Source: Marivirga harenae (lineage in GTDB: Bacteria; Bacteroidota; Bacteroidia; Cytophagales; Cyclobacteriaceae). Taken from it: DNA of 64,000 bases. The stretch's first letter is position 1, and the number at the start of each line of letters is the position of its first letter. A model generated the notes under the pieces. It saw only the letters and a program-made list of their open reading frames with translations. It was not told where the DNA came from and did no database searches. Made by a program: the position numbers and the translations under genes. Shown here one piece after another: positions 53,107 through 62,008 of this stretch. The stretch is taken from contig NZ_CP130565.1 in the NCBI RefSeq assembly GCF_030534335.1, positions 3,617,501 to 3,681,500 on the forward strand. The letters are read 5' to 3'.

Positions 53107-55276
53107 TCTCTAATTCATAATATGTGCTGTGCAATGAACTTTCTATACTGCTAGACTGTCTTCCTGCTTCCAGCTCTTTTAAGTTCAAGACATCTTCCAT
53201 CAAGTTTAGTACAGCACGCAAAGCCGCCTTTGATTCACTGTACTGAAACTTTTTGACGGCAGCCAAAAGACTTCCGTAGCGAACAGGTTCAGAAGTTATT
53301 TTTATTACTAATTTATCTGTGAAAACACTGGCAACATCTCTAGCCCCTGATAAATCTTCTTGTTGATATGCTTTATTCATTAGACTGTAGGTCTCAAATA
53401 GATATTTGTCAAAAAGCTTTTCTCCTCTTTCCCTCTGAGTGGTTTCCGCATTTATTTTGTCTAGTTCACCAGTCAATCGCTTTTTCTCTTCATCAATTGG
53501 AGGTGGTTCAAAACCCATTCTTTCCACATAAATTCTTGAAGCTCGCTTCACTTCCTTGATCAACTTTAAAGCGTTGTATTCAAACGGCAGTGCTTCACTT
53601 GGTTTATAGGTTCTTAAAAACAATTCAGCTTCCCACATATTGGCCAATGCCTCTTTTAGTTTTACTTTTACATTAGCATCAAGGAAGGTTGATAATTCCG
53701 AATCATCATGTGCATGCACGTAGGCTTCTAATTCTGGTGTTTCATTGAATATTGGGTTAGAAAAATTCCCTTCCGATTCGTGCTCATGCCCCTCGTGAAC
53801 ATCTTCATTATGATTTTCCTCATCTTCATCAGTTAATTCTCCATGATTGTGACCCGAATGGTCGATTTCACCCAAACCACCAGTGGATTCAAACTCTTCT
53901 CCTAAAAACACCCCATATCTCAATCGCAATAGCTTTTGGTCTGCACCGATATTATTACTTCTTTTTTCAAATTCCTCAAGACTGATTTGGTTTTTATCTG
54001 CCAAAAGTGCTTCGGTTTCAATGATGATTTGTCGCTGGCTTTTGAAATACTCGGCCTCATTGGTAAGGGCAAAACCTTCATATTCTACCAATTCCTGTTC
54101 GCTCGTATCGGCAACAGATAAAAAATAAACATCTGTTCTGCCTGTGTTGGCTCTAGGTTCTTTATTATCTTTCGCTGAAAAATAAAAATAGAGCTCGTCA
54201 CCAGGTTCCAGGGAAAATGTATCCAACGGTAAGCTGATGTTCTTTTGTTGTTCTCTGACCTTTGTTGAAATACCACTAAGCGATTGCTTCATCTCCGTAA
54301 ATCTTACCGCCTCCCCTTCGCCTCTACTTAAAGTCATAATAATATCAGAAGAAACGATCCCGTAATCATCTTCAAGTTTCAAATCAAGCTCAAAACCCTT
54401 TTGTAAATCTTTATACCCAATTTCGTGTCTATTGTCCTTCAGATTTGTCGACAAAACAGGTGGATTATCTCGTATTATTTCCAAAACCACGGGCTGCATT
54501 GATATTATACTGTCTTTTTGCTCGTACTCAATTTGGAAAATAGATGGTTGAATTACAGTAAAGGTTTTCGATTCTTTAGACTTCAGGTTGAAGTTGTATT
54601 GATTTTGCCATAACAAATCAAAATGTATATTTCCGTTATTTTTAAAAACCAGACGACTACCTTCCGGTATTTTTTGATCCTTTTGCCACTGAAAATCTTT
54701 TAAGCCAGTATATTTTGGAGGATAAACGAAAATTTTAAACCCAAATTCCAATCTAGTCTTTTCTGCTGTACTGTCCTGAATTAAAACTGCATCCTTTGTA
54801 TGCGATACATTACGATTTTTGACCTGTGGGTCAATTTGAATGATAAATGACAAGAGATAAAATAATATACTAAATATTAATAACAGAGAAACATTCTTTA
54901 ATGCCAAGGGAAACTTAATATGTTGACTGGACGGAAATTGCTTAAATACTTTTTCTTGTTGGAGCTTGTCCAATGCATTTAAGTCATTTTTAAAGAAAAG
55001 AGATAAACTGTATTCAAATTCCTCATACTCTTGATGGAGGAATGCAAGTAGTTTTTCACTGGTCCACAATAATTTTGGATTCCAAATAATCAATAAAGCT
55101 AAAACCGAGCTTGTATAAACAACCCAAAAAGCGAAAGGAATTTTGATATTGAAAATATTTCCTAAAGCCAACAATAATACAATTGAGGATGCTAAAGGAA
55201 GTCCCACTATTAAGGCGCGTCTCAGATTAAATCGCCATTTATACTGGTTCCAATATTTTGAGAATCCCTTATGCAT
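53099..55276 (-). CDS. DUF4175-like membrane protein with His-rich acidic insertion
   Basis: 725 residues. Two to three N-terminal membrane helices (~20-65, ~140-158) precede a beta-rich domain with 'FVYPPKYTGLKDF' and 'LEDDYGIVSSDI' (the DUF4175-like signature region), then long helices to the C-terminus. An insertion at residues ~469-503 is rich in His, Asp and Glu and includes 'HSGHNHGE' and 'HEGHEHE', which could bind divalent metal. The gene overlaps both neighbours by 8 nt (upstream BatA-type gene and downstream membrane protein). It probably spans the inner membrane with a large periplasmic part. Function unknown. Confidence 0.78.
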   Translation of the reverse strand: MHKGFSKYWNQYKWRFNLRRALIVGLPLASSIVLLLALGNIFNIKIPFAFWVVYTSSVLALLIIWNPKLLWTSEKLLAFLHQEYEEFEYSLSLFFKNDLNALDKLQQEKVFKQFPSSQHIKFPLALKNVSLLLIFSILFYLLSFIIQIDPQVKNRNVSHTKDAVLIQDSTAEKTRLEFGFKIFVYPPKYTGLKDFQWQKDQKIPEGSRLVFKNNGNIHFDLLWQNQYNFNLKSKESKTFTVIQPSIFQIEYEQKDSIISMQPVVLEIIRDNPPVLSTNLKDNRHEIGYKDLQKGFELDLKLEDDYGIVSSDIIMTLSRGEGEAVRFTEMKQSLSGISTKVREQQKNISLPLDTFSLEPGDELYFYFSAKDNKEPRANTGRTDVYFLSVADTSEQELVEYEGFALTNEAEYFKSQRQIIIETEALLADKNQISLEEFEKRSNNIGADQKLLRLRYGVFLGEEFESTGGLGEIDHSGHNHGELTDEDEENHNEDVHEGHEHESEGNFSNPIFNETPELEAYVHAHDDSELSTFLDANVKVKLKEALANMWEAELFLRTYKPSEALPFEYNALKLIKEVKRASRIYVERMGFEPPPIDEEKKRLTGELDKINAETTQRERGEKLFDKYLFETYSLMNKAYQQEDLSGARDVASVFTDKLVIKITSEPVRYGSLLAAVKKFQYSESKAALRAVLNLMEDVLNLKELEAGRQSSSIESSLHSTYYELENE

Positions 55277-56288
55277 TTCTTTTCCTGAAGCTTAAAACTC
55301 TTTCTAATGCGATTAAGAAAACAATTATTATAAGCAGCTCATTGTCAAATATTTTGGCTTCTTGTACCGACTCTTCATTTGCAGTAGATCTTTCATAGAT
55401 TTCTTTAAATGAAGAATATTGATAATTTGGCTCGACTATTTGAGCAATAAATTCTGTAACCACGGACAAAAACAAATCCTCTTGAAGGGAATTATTAACC
55501 CATTCTTTACTTAGGTACAAATTAGTATAACTATGCTTCTTATGAAGGTGATAATCACCTGATATACTGTCACTCAATATCACTTGATTGGCTTCCAGCT
55601 TCTGCCTTGAATTAGCAAAAATCAAATGAGCTTTTGACTTATCAGATTTCCTGAAATTAACTTTCCCACTTGTATATAATGTATTTGCTTTCAATACTTT
55701 GTCGAACTTTTTTTCCGCAGCTAGCGGAAGCTTATCAAAATGGATAAGTAAAGTATCCTGGCTCTTAAACCCTTCAAATGTTGTAACAGGATTATCCGCT
55801 GAAATAAATTCTACATTGAAATTTAATTTGGGTATAGCTCCAGTGAAATCAGTATTCTTAAAATTATTAATATACACTAGCGAATCAATTTCTGGATTTT
55901 CTTGTGCAATCCGTTCCAGAAAATACCAATGATTTCCAGTGTCATGATTTGGAGAGGTGTTTAAAACCATAAGATCTTTATTATCTGCAAAGGCCTGAGG
56001 AACTTCAATTCCTTCCCCCAGCAATAAAGCTTTTTGTTTTTCCACTTCTTCCAATGTGAACCACCTTGCTAAAAGCATCACAAGCAATACCAAAATCAAA
56101 AGTCGCAATAATAGCAAAGGAAGTTCCGAGAATTGAATTCTTTTGGATTGTAAGGTGCTACTTTCCTTTAAAAAGCGGATACTTCCAAAAGCAATTTCCC
56201 TTGTTTTATTCTTGCTCCATAAATGGATGATAATAGGAATTATCAAAGCAGTTAAGCCCCAGAGCGCTATGGGATTAAGCCAATTCAC
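55269..56288 (-). CDS. BatA domain-containing membrane protein
   Basis: 339 residues. The N-terminal BatA domain is clear: 'WLNPIALWGLTALIIPIIIHLW', then 'REIAFGSIRFLKES' and a second membrane helix ('LLLLRLLILVLLVMLLARW'). A soluble ~230-residue domain follows, and the protein ends in a membrane helix plus a basic tail ('SFRKRNA'). BatA proteins occur with MoxR and DUF58 proteins in aerotolerance-type operons. It overlaps the DUF58 gene by 4 nt (ATGA) and the next gene by 8 nt. No VWA MIDAS motif is visible. Confidence 0.88.
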   Translation of the reverse strand: MNWLNPIALWGLTALIIPIIIHLWSKNKTREIAFGSIRFLKESSTLQSKRIQFSELPLLLLRLLILVLLVMLLARWFTLEEVEKQKALLLGEGIEVPQAFADNKDLMVLNTSPNHDTGNHWYFLERIAQENPEIDSLVYINNFKNTDFTGAIPKLNFNVEFISADNPVTTFEGFKSQDTLLIHFDKLPLAAEKKFDKVLKANTLYTSGKVNFRKSDKSKAHLIFANSRQKLEANQVILSDSISGDYHLHKKHSYTNLYLSKEWVNNSLQEDLFLSVVTEFIAQIVEPNYQYSSFKEIYERSTANEESVQEAKIFDNELLIIIVFLIALERVLSFRKRNA

Positions 56289-57151
56289 GCCCGAGATTGA
56301 TTAAATTGATTTAGCATTCGAAAAGTTGCTTTCTGAATATCATCGCTGCCAGTTATTTGCCAATATGTAATACTATTTTTTGAGCAAAGGTCTTTTATTC
56401 CTTTTTTCCAAGCAGAAAGTTTTCTTTGATAGTCCTGCAATCCCTCTTGCGTATTAACCTGAACACTACCCTGCCCTTCCAAATCCTTAAATGTGAAATA
56501 CTTCCCTTCGAATTCCAGCTTTTCTTCATTTTCGAATAGTAGATGGATCAACATCACTTGATCTGAGGCAATAGCCCAATTTTTCAGTAAATCTTGTAAC
56601 TCTTCAGCGTCCGTATACCCATCGGTAAAGATAAATACTGTGCTTTTATTTCGAATTTCTCGGGTGGGATTCAAATCTCGGATATTGCTTTCTTCACGGG
56701 TTTGAATTTGAATCATTCTATAAAGAAAAGTGTCAAAGTCTTTTGGGGGATTTTCTTGATTGAAAATATAGTATTTATCGTGTTGATTATCGGCTAAAAA
56801 AGCCAGAGCGGCTATTATAGTTCGAGCCCAATTAAATTTACTTGTATTTTGCATTTCAAAGTTCATAGATAAACTTCTATCTAAAACGAATATGAAATCA
56901 TGTTGCTTTTCCATTTCCGCCTCTTTTATCATATAGTGGTCGGTGCGGGCATAATATTTCCAATCCAGTTGCTTCAGTGAATCACCAGGGACATAATTCC
57001 TATATTCCTTAAATTCGATTCCAAATCCGGTCTTCGGACTTTGATGCATTCCAATCATCACCCCTTCAATATGATGTTTAATATACAATTGAAGAGCCTT
57101 GAGTGCTTCAAAGTCGGGCATTTGAAATATATCATTTAAGGAACGCATCAA
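56285..57151 (-). CDS. DUF58 domain-containing protein
   Basis: 288 residues, cytosolic. The DUF58 signature 'GFGIEFKEYRNYVPGDSLKQLDWKYYARTDH' is present in the first quarter, followed by a VWA-like fold ('FIFVLDRSLSMNF' with the DxSxS metal-site motif, and 'STVFIFTDGYTD'). DUF58 proteins work with MoxR AAA+ ATPases as partner proteins. The gene begins 2 nt after the MoxR stop and overlaps the BatA start by 4 nt. Probable role: MoxR-dependent assembly or activation of the envelope complex encoded downstream. Confidence 0.92.
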   Translation of the reverse strand: MMRSLNDIFQMPDFEALKALQLYIKHHIEGVMIGMHQSPKTGFGIEFKEYRNYVPGDSLKQLDWKYYARTDHYMIKEAEMEKQHDFIFVLDRSLSMNFEMQNTSKFNWARTIIAALAFLADNQHDKYYIFNQENPPKDFDTFLYRMIQIQTREESNIRDLNPTREIRNKSTVFIFTDGYTDAEELQDLLKNWAIASDQVMLIHLLFENEEKLEFEGKYFTFKDLEGQGSVQVNTQEGLQDYQRKLSAWKKGIKDLCSKNSITYWQITGSDDIQKATFRMLNQFNQSRA

Positions 57152-57153
57152 CT

Positions 57154-58119
57154 CTATATCTCCTTTAGTAAGTGAGGAATTAAGTCTTCAACTGTGAATT
57201 TTTCGGTTTTCGCTACAAAGTTTAAAACGACTCTATGGCGTAAAACAGCCAAGGAAACAGCTTTGATATCCTCAGGCACAACCGATAAGCGTCCAGCTAA
57301 GAATGCATGAGCCTTTGAAGCCAAGACAATCGACTGACCTGCTCGCGGACCTGCCCCCCAATCCACATACTGTTTTACTAATTGATTTCCCGAATTTTGT
57401 GGCCGAGTAGAACGGACTAATTGACTAATTTTTACTAATAATTCTTTATCAATATGAATATCCCTAACCCAACTTCTGGCTTTTAGAATTTCCTCAGCAG
57501 TAAGGCTTGGGTTAAGTTCATTTTTCTTATTTCCAGTGGTGAGTTCTAGAATATCAACTTCTTCTTGCTCTGCAGGATATTTCACTACGGTATAAAACAG
57601 AAACCGATCTAACTGTGCTTCAGGCAGTGGATAAGTCCCTGATTGCTCCAAGGGATTTTGGGTAGCCAAAAGAAAGAATGGTTTTGGTAACTCATAAGTC
57701 TTACCAGCATAGGTCACCTCGCGCTCCTGCATGGCTTCTAGCAGTGCAGATTGTGTTTTTGGTGGCGTTCTATTGATTTCATCGGCCAGCAATATGTTAG
57801 TGAAAATTGGCCCTTTATTAAATTGAAAAAAGCGCTTTCCAGTACTACGGTCTTCCTCCAGAACCTCCATTCCAATAATGTCCGAGGGCATCAAATCCGG
57901 TGTGAACTGCACTCTATGAAAATCCAGTTGCAAAACCTTTGCTAAAGAACGAACCAGAAGGGTTTTTCCCAATCCGGGAACTCCTTCTAACAAAATATGA
58001 CCATCTGCCAATAGTGCCATAAAAACCTCACTGACAACATTTTCTTGTCCAATGATGGCTTTAGAGAGCTCCTTGCGTGCTTCCTTAAACTTCGTAACTG
58101 TATTTTGTATATCTTCCAT
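57154..58119 (-). CDS. MoxR family AAA+ ATPase
   Basis: 321 residues of the MoxR subfamily. Walker A is GVPGLGKT (~46-53), Walker B lies in 'NILLADEINRTPPK', the 'QSALLEAMQE' pore region follows, sensor 1 is in 'LATQNPLEQSGTYPLPEAQ', and 'LDRFLF' and 'GPRAGQSIV' are the arginine-finger and sensor 2 regions. It is a cytosolic hexameric chaperone-like ATPase that activates or inserts metals or partners into target complexes. It is directly followed (2 nt) by DUF58. A 42-codon ORF ends 2 nt upstream of its start. Confidence 0.96.
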   Translation of the reverse strand: MEDIQNTVTKFKEARKELSKAIIGQENVVSEVFMALLADGHILLEGVPGLGKTLLVRSLAKVLQLDFHRVQFTPDLMPSDIIGMEVLEEDRSTGKRFFQFNKGPIFTNILLADEINRTPPKTQSALLEAMQEREVTYAGKTYELPKPFFLLATQNPLEQSGTYPLPEAQLDRFLFYTVVKYPAEQEEVDILELTTGNKKNELNPSLTAEEILKARSWVRDIHIDKELLVKISQLVRSTRPQNSGNQLVKQYVDWGAGPRAGQSIVLASKAHAFLAGRLSVVPEDIKAVSLAVLRHRVVLNFVAKTEKFTVEDLIPHLLKEI

Positions 58120-58121
58120 CG

Positions 58122-58250
58122 CTATTTAATGTCACTCTGATAGGGCCTGAGACTAGCTTTTACCGCTGCAATCCCAACTTTCATCCCTTGGGATTCAATG
58201 ATCCGTTTAAACTTGATTATGGTCTTATTCAATTCAATTGAAAATCGCAT
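58122..58250 (-). CDS. 42-residue ORF between DUF4159 and MoxR genes
   Basis: Starts at ATG 58250, overlapping the last 17 nt of the DUF4159 gene, and ends at TAG 58122-58124, just 2 nt before the MoxR start. It translates to a basic, helix-like peptide containing 'ELNKTIIKFKRIIESQGMK' and ending 'LRPYQSDIK'. The exact fit of the gap, with overlap at one end and 2 nt at the other, the same style of spacing as the rest of the operon, supports a real gene. It was not listed because of its small size. Function unknown; could be a small partner of MoxR or a translational coupling leader. Confidence 0.55.
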   Translation of the reverse strand: MRFSIELNKTIIKFKRIIESQGMKVGIAAVKASLRPYQSDIK

Positions 58251-58851
58251 ACATTACAATATTCACCCCAAACTTGGTATTATCTTCAGCCAACCATCGT
58301 TTGTTTCTGAAATCATAGTCCCATTCGCATCCATAATCTTTATTGCTATATAACACTCGTATTTTACCATCGATTTCAATCGCTTTTAAGTAATCATGGA
58401 CAATGTCATCACCCCAGCCATTTAGTTCTTGCGAAGTGGTAGGTGGGCCATCTTCAAATTCAAAAAAACTGAAATAAATGGGGTGATTATCGGGTATTTT
58501 CGCAAGTACTTCTTCCCCGTAAATTTCATCCATTTGGCTTTCAAATGATTTAGCAAAAAGCCCATCTATGTCGTGATTGCAATCATCAACAAAAATGAAT
58601 CCTCCATTATCAATGTATTTAGTGAAATTTTCCTTTTCAGCTTGTGTAAACTGCACCAGTTTATGGCCACTTAAATAGCAAAACGGGCATTCAAATATTT
58701 CCTCACTGCTTAAGGCTACCACCCTTTCTGTGGTATCCACTGGCATATTGGTATATTCAATTAGTGAATTTAATAGGTTGCTTGGCATCCTTTGATCCAC
58801 GTTCCAGTCTCCCGATTCATATTGCAAGCGTGTGAAGAAAAATTTATTCAT
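58234..58851 (-). CDS. DUF4159 domain-containing protein
   Basis: 205 residues. The DUF4159 pattern is clear: 'FFFTRLQYESGDWNVDQRMPSNLLNSL' at the start, 'LSSEEIFECPFCYLSGH' and 'GGFIFVDDCNHDI', then 'PIYFSFFEF' and 'FGVNIVMYAIFN' at the end. DUF4159 proteins are found with MoxR/DUF58/BatA clusters; the fold resembles a glutamine amidotransferase-like domain but no catalytic Cys-His pair is evident. No signal peptide is seen. It is the first gene of the long leftward operon to the M20 peptidase. Confidence 0.9.
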   Translation of the reverse strand: MNKFFFTRLQYESGDWNVDQRMPSNLLNSLIEYTNMPVDTTERVVALSSEEIFECPFCYLSGHKLVQFTQAEKENFTKYIDNGGFIFVDDCNHDIDGLFAKSFESQMDEIYGEEVLAKIPDNHPIYFSFFEFEDGPPTTSQELNGWGDDIVHDYLKAIEIDGKIRVLYSNKDYGCEWDYDFRNKRWLAEDNTKFGVNIVMYAIFN

Positions 58852-58976
58852 TTCACGAGTTTACGGCAAAAAACAAATGAGAACAATGAATTTGTTGGTA
58901 TTTATATAAATGGTCAGAAAGCGTAATTATTGGAAAGAACAATATGAAAATAGAAACCGGGAGTGGAGCTTCAAAC

Positions 58977-61868
58977 TTAATTTTGAATTAATATTTTCCC
59001 TTGAGCATATTGTTCTCCTTCTTCACTAATTCTGTAAAAATACATCCCCTCTTCAAATGAACTCAAATCAAGAAAATTACGGTCATTCGGAATAGGGAAA
59101 GAAATAATTTCTAAACCCTGCAAATTATAAAAGGTAATGACTGCATCGGTCTTGGGTTCTTTAGCAAATACTTTTAAATCATCTTCAGTCCATATTGGAT
59201 TGGGATATAGAATGAATTCTTCATCTTTAACAAAATAAGTAGATTGTATTTCACTTACTACACTTTCTCCGTTATCAAGATTTACTATTACTCTAGATTC
59301 ATTAAAACCATTGATCGGCTGTTCTTCTAAAAATTCCAGCTTAAAGGAATTGGGATTAAGTTCAATTAATAAGTCCCAGTTATTTTCCAGAGCGTTCATC
59401 TTTTGAATTTGAATATCCTTAATTCCTACCAAAGATGATAATTGGATGTTGTGGAAAATACCTTCTCCCTGAACAGCTTCAACAAAATAGGATTGTAAAA
59501 AGCAATTTGAAGCTTGCAGATTATAGTCAATCGCTTCGCCTTGAATTAAGGGCTTATCATCCTTGAATGCTTGAACCTTTAAAAATGAGCTCTTTAAATC
59601 TGATTTACTAACGGTAATACTAGTGTCCATAGTGCTCACAAGTAACCTCATTTCATTTTCTTGCAAGTTGAAAAGCGTATAATAATCTACGCCCTCTATT
59701 GATTTCCAATAAAAAGACAGAGAATCTGTGCAATTAAAGCCCACATTTAATCTTAGTGGTGCTGAGATAGAAAAAGTGTCGCTTAAGTACTGGGAACCCT
59801 CAACTTCCATTTTCAATTGTGCAAAATCATTTACCATTTCAGGATCCCATCTGAAATTCTCTGTTTGAAGAGATACGTTTTCTGCAATTGCCCTCCAACT
59901 CTCTTCAGAGACTAATTTGAAATACAAATCTCCTTTTTGCCCTTTAGAATAACTACTTTCCCACCTTAAATGCGAAACAGTTTCTCCATTATAGGGTATA
60001 TTATCCTTAAAGGTAGGGCTGGTCCAGCTAAATTCATTTTCAATTTCCCAGTCATACACGATTGAATAATTTTGACGAGAATTCAATGGAATTTCAGTGC
60101 TAATTACAATTTCAAGTGTATCAGATTCAACATTTTCTATATATACCTGCTCTACATTATTTAAATGATCCACACCTTTTGATGCAGCCGCACTTAGAGA
60201 TTCAATATTGGGAGTAGTAGACAACACCCAAGGTAAAAACTTCTGATCCTTTTGGTTTCTGACGTGCAAATTCAAATCATTCACTAAGGCAATTTCGTCA
60301 TTTGGATTTGCTGGCGGATCTGTCCAAACTAATGTGGCTCTAAAATTAATTGCATTTTCCGGAATGGCTATCTTGTATTTGCTTTGTTCACTTGCTATAA
60401 GATCGTCCTCAAGAAAATGGCCATTTTCTAGTTGCAAGAGTGCCTCGTGTGCATTTAAACTGCCATATCCAGTTTTATGATCTGGTCCTAATACACCAAT
60501 ATCGTCAGCTCCATTGATCAAAATAGCCTTTGTTAAAGCTGCTGGCATTTCAGAATTAAATTTTTGGCGATAGGATTGTTGTAGCAAAACGCTTACTCCA
60601 CTTACATAAGCGGCAGCATTTGAAGTTCCAGTCATACTGTATGCAACCAATTCGGGTTTTATTCTACCATCAAATGCAGGGCCATTACTATTGAGCACAA
60701 TCGTGTTCATTGTTGTATCTACAGCACCTATTGTTAGAACGTTTTTAGCAAGTTTAAAATTACCAGTAATATTCGCATAACCTGTAAGGTTTTGATACTT
60801 ACCATGATCGGCACTTTCTAAACCTGAATTTCCAGCTGAAAATATATGAAGGATTTGCGGAGCATCATAAACTTGCTTGTCGTAAAGCGAAGCGCCTATG
60901 CCATAAAAAGACTCTATCTCTGTTCCATAAGAATGATTTTGTGTCTGGATATCATTATCTACAAAATATTGAATCGGGTCGGGAATAATAGACTCATTTG
61001 AGCTCGAGGTATGAAAAGACTTGGGTGCGACACCAAAACCATTTAAAGAAGAATTCCCATTTCCAGAAATTATGGTGGCCATTTCCAAAGCATGATTATC
61101 AAGAACAGTGCTTTCGAAACCCGTGTTTATATATCGACCCCTTACATCAATATTATTAACCTCATATAATGGCTCTTTTAAACTGACTAACTCTTCTGCT
61201 CCATTAAGATTAGGAAAATAGGCATGAATTGTATTAATCTTATTTGGGTGCAAATTGAGATCTAAGACATTTACTTCACTTTCAGCCTTAGCAGCCACTT
61301 TCTCAATGTAAGTAATAGCTATATTATTTATAATTTTATCAGCACCTACGCTATCAACAGAGAGCTTGAAGAGGCCATCTTGCAATTCAATAGTACTTAA
61401 CATAGATTGCATTCTAGTAAAATCTAGGTACTTTGACTCATCTCTTACCGAAACTAAATAATCCCCATTCAAAATTGATTTAGTATTAATCTTATTTTTG
61501 TTTGGTGTTTTCCAAAAATCATCTATATTGTGAAAAGGTTGTATATCTTCTGATTTAAACAGTATTGAGTTCGCATGAGGATCCAAATACACTATATATG
61601 AGCCAGTTAAATACCTCTTAATGACTTCTAAACTGCTCGATGAATCTAAAGTAGAAGCCAAATATGTAGTATCGCTAACCAAATAATAATTTCCTTCAAT
61701 TATATTATTTGGTGATTTTATCGCATAACTCTCAGGTTCATAAAATAAGACACTTTCATTTTCTTGAGCTATTGATTGGACCCCTTCAAAAAGGCAAAAA
61801 TATAATATTATTGATCTTGGTCGTATACAAGATTTCAATAAATGGGAGAATAAATTGCAATAATTCAT
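58977..61868 (-). CDS. secreted subtilisin-like serine protease (S8) with type A T9SS sorting domain
   Basis: 963 residues. An N-terminal signal peptide (~1-35, ending IAQ, with a long basic n-region) is followed by a ~200-residue prodomain and the S8 catalytic core. Likely triad: Asp in 'NNIDVRG' (~241), His in 'DNHALEM' (~259) and Ser in 'GTSNAAAYVSG' (~416), with the oxyanion Asn in 'SAGNSG' (~347). Both the His and the Ser motifs are diverged from GHGTH and GTSMAAP. A beta-rich region follows, and the C-terminus ('FILYPNPIWTEDDLKVF...GLEIISF...SFEEGMYFYRI') is the type A T9SS sorting domain. Predicted to be exported to the surface or medium by the type IX system. Confidence 0.9.
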   Translation of the reverse strand: MNYCNLFSHLLKSCIRPRSIILYFCLFEGVQSIAQENESVLFYEPESYAIKSPNNIIEGNYYLVSDTTYLASTLDSSSSLEVIKRYLTGSYIVYLDPHANSILFKSEDIQPFHNIDDFWKTPNKNKINTKSILNGDYLVSVRDESKYLDFTRMQSMLSTIELQDGLFKLSVDSVGADKIINNIAITYIEKVAAKAESEVNVLDLNLHPNKINTIHAYFPNLNGAEELVSLKEPLYEVNNIDVRGRYINTGFESTVLDNHALEMATIISGNGNSSLNGFGVAPKSFHTSSSNESIIPDPIQYFVDNDIQTQNHSYGTEIESFYGIGASLYDKQVYDAPQILHIFSAGNSGLESADHGKYQNLTGYANITGNFKLAKNVLTIGAVDTTMNTIVLNSNGPAFDGRIKPELVAYSMTGTSNAAAYVSGVSVLLQQSYRQKFNSEMPAALTKAILINGADDIGVLGPDHKTGYGSLNAHEALLQLENGHFLEDDLIASEQSKYKIAIPENAINFRATLVWTDPPANPNDEIALVNDLNLHVRNQKDQKFLPWVLSTTPNIESLSAAASKGVDHLNNVEQVYIENVESDTLEIVISTEIPLNSRQNYSIVYDWEIENEFSWTSPTFKDNIPYNGETVSHLRWESSYSKGQKGDLYFKLVSEESWRAIAENVSLQTENFRWDPEMVNDFAQLKMEVEGSQYLSDTFSISAPLRLNVGFNCTDSLSFYWKSIEGVDYYTLFNLQENEMRLLVSTMDTSITVSKSDLKSSFLKVQAFKDDKPLIQGEAIDYNLQASNCFLQSYFVEAVQGEGIFHNIQLSSLVGIKDIQIQKMNALENNWDLLIELNPNSFKLEFLEEQPINGFNESRVIVNLDNGESVVSEIQSTYFVKDEEFILYPNPIWTEDDLKVFAKEPKTDAVITFYNLQGLEIISFPIPNDRNFLDLSSFEEGMYFYRISEEGEQYAQGKILIQN

Positions 61869-62008
61869 AGGGTCTTAGCTGTATTATATTGTCTTTTTTT
61901 AATTTTAAATATTATTTTACAAATATTTTCAAAATTTATCAATGTAATATTTTTAATATTCAGAATTAAAACTATATGTTGCAAACCTAACTAAAATTTT
62001 ACAAAGTT

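Noticed and set aside
58170-58195. Inverted repeat AATCCCA/TGGGATT as a possible terminator in the MoxR operon
   Set aside because: There is no T run, and the sequence lies inside the likely 42-codon gene.
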